Source: Hadesarchaea archaeon (GTDB lineage: Archaea > Hadarchaeota > Hadarchaeia > Hadarchaeales > Hadarchaeaceae). From it: a stretch of 5,548 nucleotides of DNA. The position numbers were made by a program, and so were the translations under genes. How positions within the stretch are numbered: the first letter of the stretch is position 1; the number at the start of each line of letters is the position of its first letter. Of this stretch, positions 5,124-5,548 are shown piece after piece. The notes under the pieces were generated by a model. That model was not told where the DNA came from. It did not search any database and was given only the letters and a program-made list of their open reading frames with translations. The stretch lies in contig JAUWXD010000034.1 in the NCBI GenBank assembly GCA_030616505.1, positions 1 through 5,548 on the forward strand, given 5' to 3'.

Positions 5124-5530
5124 TGACCGCCGTTGTAGAGGATAAGCCTGTCGCCCACCAAACCGGGTTTACTAGGGACTTGATAGCGATTTTCGAGGCC
5201 AACTTGAGAAACAGCGAGGAGTGCTTGGGGCCATACCTTGAACACGCCGCGAAGCTCTGGCGTATGAGCGTTAAGTGGGCCAGCAACCGGATACCAAGGC
5301 GGGAGGGGGATCCCAACTTTGACGATGGCGAGCGAGATCGGCGCATATTCGAGCTAACAAAGGAAATTTTCGTTAAACTCATGCCCAGCTTTCCCAAGGT
5401 GGAGGCCTGGACTTGGAGAGCTTTGGAACATTGGAACCCAAGGAATACCACAAAACCGTCAGCGGGGGATTTGGAGCAGAAGGGTGCGGTGAGGGATCGC
5501 GGCGGCCCAACGCCAATCGTTAGAGGGTGA
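5123..5530 (+). CDS. 135-aa mostly helical protein of unknown function
   Basis: It starts at the ATG overlapping the previous stop, with GGGGGTG (5107-5113) 9 nt upstream as a G-rich SD. The first 14 residues look flexible. Residues 15-55 (TRDLIAIFEANL to MSVKWASNRI) and 68-105 (DGERDRRIFELTKEIFVKL to WTWRALEHW) are predicted amphipathic helices, with a charged R-R-E-G-D-P-N loop between. The last 30 residues are Gly/Pro/Arg-rich and probably disordered. There are four Trp residues and no Cys pairs, nucleotide-binding loop or nuclease motif that I can see. Its position suggests an accessory factor of the replication operon. No family is recognised. Confidence 0.65.
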   Translation: MTAVVEDKPVAHQTGFTRDLIAIFEANLRNSEECLGPYLEHAAKLWRMSVKWASNRIPRREGDPNFDDGERDRRIFELTKEIFVKLMPSFPKVEAWTWRALEHWNPRNTTKPSAGDLEQKGAVRDRGGPTPIVRG

Positions 5531-5535
5531 GAATC

Positions 5536-5548
5536 ATGACCGAGCGAA
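5536..5548 (+). CDS. 5' end of another gene (truncated by the window)
   Basis: ATG 5536 begins 5 nt after the previous stop, behind a GAGGGTGAG run (5523-5531). Only M-T-E-R is visible, so the product is unknown. The spacing and SD suggest the operon continues past the window. Confidence 0.5.

Noticed and set aside
5517..5548. Circular closure of the window (TCGTTAGAG at 5517-5525 also at 130-138)
   Set aside because: A 9-base match is too short, and joining the end to base 1 gives only a 12-aa frame. There is no terminal overlap to support a circle.

Overview
The window looks like the replication region of an extrachromosomal element (plasmid or virus) or of an integrated relative. The host is probably an archaeon or a poorly sampled prokaryote. 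The basis is a primase of the archaeo-eukaryotic (AEP) superfamily fused to an AAA+ ATPase and winged helices, an AbrB-type regulator, strong Shine-Dalgarno sites, and tightly packed genes all on the + strand. I see no ribosomal, metabolic or tRNA genes, so the host cannot be named from this sequence.

Layout. Bases 1-154 are a pyrimidine-rich leader with four TGACAT/TGACGT boxes spaced 20, 20 and 22 bp, which suits iterons or operators. Then come a small AbrB-like DNA-binding protein with an AT-hook tail (155-406), a probable 58-aa GTG-start gene of unknown function (410-586), and a likely phage/plasmid-type ssDNA-binding protein (586-1233). A 121-bp gap (1234-1354) holds short upstream reading frames and a possible hairpin. 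Next is the 1119-aa primase-helicase (1355-4714), followed by a chain of overlapping small genes: a zinc-ribbon protein (4711-4911), a 72-aa TTG-start protein (4905-5123), a 135-aa helical protein (5123-5530), and the first codons of another gene (5536-5548, cut by the window end).

How the parts may work together (inference). The AbrB-like protein may bind the repeat array and control the operon or initiation. The OB-fold-like protein would coat ssDNA, and the giant protein would supply primer synthesis, ATP-driven remodelling or unwinding, and DNA or protein docking in one chain. The downstream small genes are probably co-translated accessory factors, but their functions are not recognisable.

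The most interesting points are the all-in-one replisome protein, with its altered AEP motif II and a C-terminus resembling the GINS B-domain; the phased repeat array; the 58-aa gene that is easily missed; and a sharp GC mosaic inside the primase-helicase gene.
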